Made by a program: the position numbers and the translations under genes. Below, in pieces: positions 63,371 to 64,000 of a stretch of DNA of 64,000 bases. Position 1 is the first letter of the stretch; each line of letters begins with the position of its first letter. The stretch is from an uncultured Muribaculaceae bacterium (GTDB lineage: Bacteria > Bacteroidota > Bacteroidia > Bacteroidales > Muribaculaceae). The notes under the pieces are model-generated. The model made no database searches. It was not told the origin of the DNA and was given only the letters and a program-made list of their open reading frames with translations. The stretch covers positions 31,527 through 95,526 of the forward strand of contig CAMWIJ010000002.1 in NCBI GenBank assembly GCA_947174275.1, in the 5' to 3' direction.

Positions 63371-63419
63371 GGTCGTTAACGACCCTAAACTCCTTAACGA
63401 CCTTAGCGACCTTAGCGAC
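63371..63419. repeat. 14-bp palindrome and three 9-bp tandem units
   Basis: GGTCGTTAACGACC (63371-63384) is a perfect palindrome. CTTAACGAC, CTTAGCGAC, CTTAGCGAC (63393-63419) follow head to tail. The unit resembles the one at 49161. Confidence 0.7.
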
Positions 63420-63441
63420 CCCACCCCACTTTCTCCCCCAA

Positions 63442-63942
63442 ATGCCGAAAATCAAAAATCTAAACTCAAAAATAGCGCTTGCGCTCACCCTCAGCCTCGC
63501 CGCCTGCGACAAAGTCGACGACGACCGCATACCACCCTACCCCGTCTACATCCAGTTTCAGACACAAGCCGACTGGAACGTCTACGGCGTAGCAGGAGCC
63601 TGCACCTACCGCTACTTCATCAAAGAGACACGCACACCCTCCTCCTATCCCTGGACAGCACTCACCGAAACAGGCTTCGGCGGCATACTCCTCGTCAGCG
63701 ACATCCACGGCGACCCGCACGCCTTCGACCTCGCATGCCCCGTAGAAGCACAGCGCGACATCCGCGTACAAGTCGACACAGACCTCCAGAAAGCCCGCTG
63801 TCCGCGCTGCCACTCCGTCTATGACATCTTCACCAACTACGGCCTCCCCGTCGAAGGAGAAGCCGCACAAAAAGGCTACGCCCTGCGCCACTACCACACC
63901 GGCGCCGGCTACCAAGGCCAATACCTCATAATAACCAACTGA
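63442..63942 (+). CDS. Lipoprotein with a Cys-rich Rieske-like C-terminal half
   Basis: 166 residues from ATG 63442 (MPKIKNLNSKIALALT). Lipoprotein signal ending LSLAACDK. The second half has FDLACPVEAQRDIRVQVDTD and RCPRCHSVYDIFTNYGLPVE, then LRHYHTGAGY. This layout resembles a Rieske domain, but the first motif reads C-P-V instead of C-x-H and the second C-P-R-C-H instead of C-x-x-H, so the cluster ligands are changed. It may bind zinc or another metal, or be an inactive relative. No close partner gene is seen; the sequence runs into poly-G shortly after the stop. Confidence 0.65.
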   Translation: MPKIKNLNSKIALALTLSLAACDKVDDDRIPPYPVYIQFQTQADWNVYGVAGACTYRYFIKETRTPSSYPWTALTETGFGGILLVSDIHGDPHAFDLACPVEAQRDIRVQVDTDLQKARCPRCHSVYDIFTNYGLPVEGEAAQKGYALRHYHTGAGYQGQYLIITN

Positions 63943-63952
63943 ACAAAATCAC

Positions 63953-64000
63953 CGGGGGGGGGGCGGGCCGCGGGCCGGGGGGGGGTGGACTGGGGGGCAG
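63953..64000. other. Poly-G-rich end, likely a sequencing or assembly artefact
   Basis: From 63954 the sequence is almost only G and C, with runs of 10, 9 and 6 G, unlike any other part of the window. This looks like low-quality read ends rather than real DNA. Confidence 0.8.

Noticed and set aside
62869..63441. Upstream extension of the final lipoprotein frame
   Set aside because: This part overlaps argH in another frame and is Arg/Pro-rich. A lipoprotein signal begins exactly at the ATG at 63442.
1..64000. CRISPR array, prophage, integrase or toxin-antitoxin pair
   Set aside because: No regularly spaced direct repeats, phage structural genes, integrase motifs or small overlapping toxin-antitoxin genes were found.

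Overview
The window looks like about 64 kb of a Bacteroidales chromosome, most likely Muribaculaceae (S24-7) or a close relative. The signs are Bacteroidetes-type promoters (TAnnTTTG at -7, often with TTTG 19-21 nt upstream) in front of many genes, weak Shine-Dalgarno sequences, type IX secretion genes (porU, porV), a two-subunit glycine decarboxylase, a TamL-type lipoprotein, LptC and a DUF3256 protein in familiar Bacteroidales neighbourhoods, and a fairly GC-rich genome. The genus is not established from the sequence. Nearly all of it is ordinary core chromosome. There is no CRISPR array, prophage, plasmid gene or intact transposase. The last ~50 bases are poly-G-rich and look like a contig-end artefact.

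Layout, left to right. 1-705: start of a PpiD-like folding factor (minus). 887-2373: a regulated-looking leader, the redox repressor rex and a translationally coupled FAH-like protein. 2500-7871: porU-like sortase, porV and ispF. 7990-9114: a lone glycosidase-like lipoprotein. 9192-13197 (minus): DEAD-box helicase, DUF3256 protein, xseA and xseB. 13557-20679: seven tightly packed genes (coaX, outer-membrane protein, lptC, CBS/CorC membrane protein, cobalamin adenosyltransferase, Ca/Na exchanger, GT-C-like protein). 20978-27180 (minus): a complete glycine-cleavage operon gcvT-gcvH-gcvPA-gcvPB-lpd ending in a beta-carbonic anhydrase. 27461-31150: patB/malY aminotransferase, aroA and two conserved small proteins. 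31272-38806: M6 protease, ABC-3 metal permease, GH25 lysozyme and a second PorU-like sortase. 39059-44519: KdsD-like isomerase, a short PfkB-like protein, ribH, tRNA-Tyr, tRNA-Val, gltX and waaA. 44600-49984: topoisomerase IV A subunit, DUF3316 protein, S41 protease and a YczE-like membrane protein. 50006-56795 (minus): phosphoglycolate phosphatase, a YhcG-type PDDEXK nuclease that looks acquired, then an envelope operon (small protein, cyclophilin, M16 protease, TamL). 57013-63942: pyk, prfB with its programmed frameshift, argB, pyrE, an SRPBCC protein, argH and a lipoprotein.

How the genes fit together. Envelope building dominates: type IX secretion (two PorU-like sortases, PorV), LPS transport and Kdo chemistry (LptC, KdsD-like, WaaA), outer-membrane assembly (TamL) and periplasmic folding (PpiD-like, cyclophilin). 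The gcv operon could pair CO2 release from glycine with CO2 hydration by the carbonic anhydrase.

The most unusual non-coding feature is a 148-bp palindromic element present in four copies (20779, 38826, 41260 and 59685). Each has outer inverted repeats based on GAGGGTGTTGCA and a nested hairpin core built on GGACGCACG/CGTGCGTCC. There are also 9-bp intergenic tandem repeats at three loci, two other hairpin-like inverted repeats that resemble relics of small transposons, and several structured 5' leaders (rex, coaX, the YczE-like gene). I found no obvious multi-gene system that is wholly undescribed. The best leads are the repeat family, the diverged porV-linked PorU copy, the short PfkB protein coupled to the KdsD-like isomerase, and the leader RNAs.
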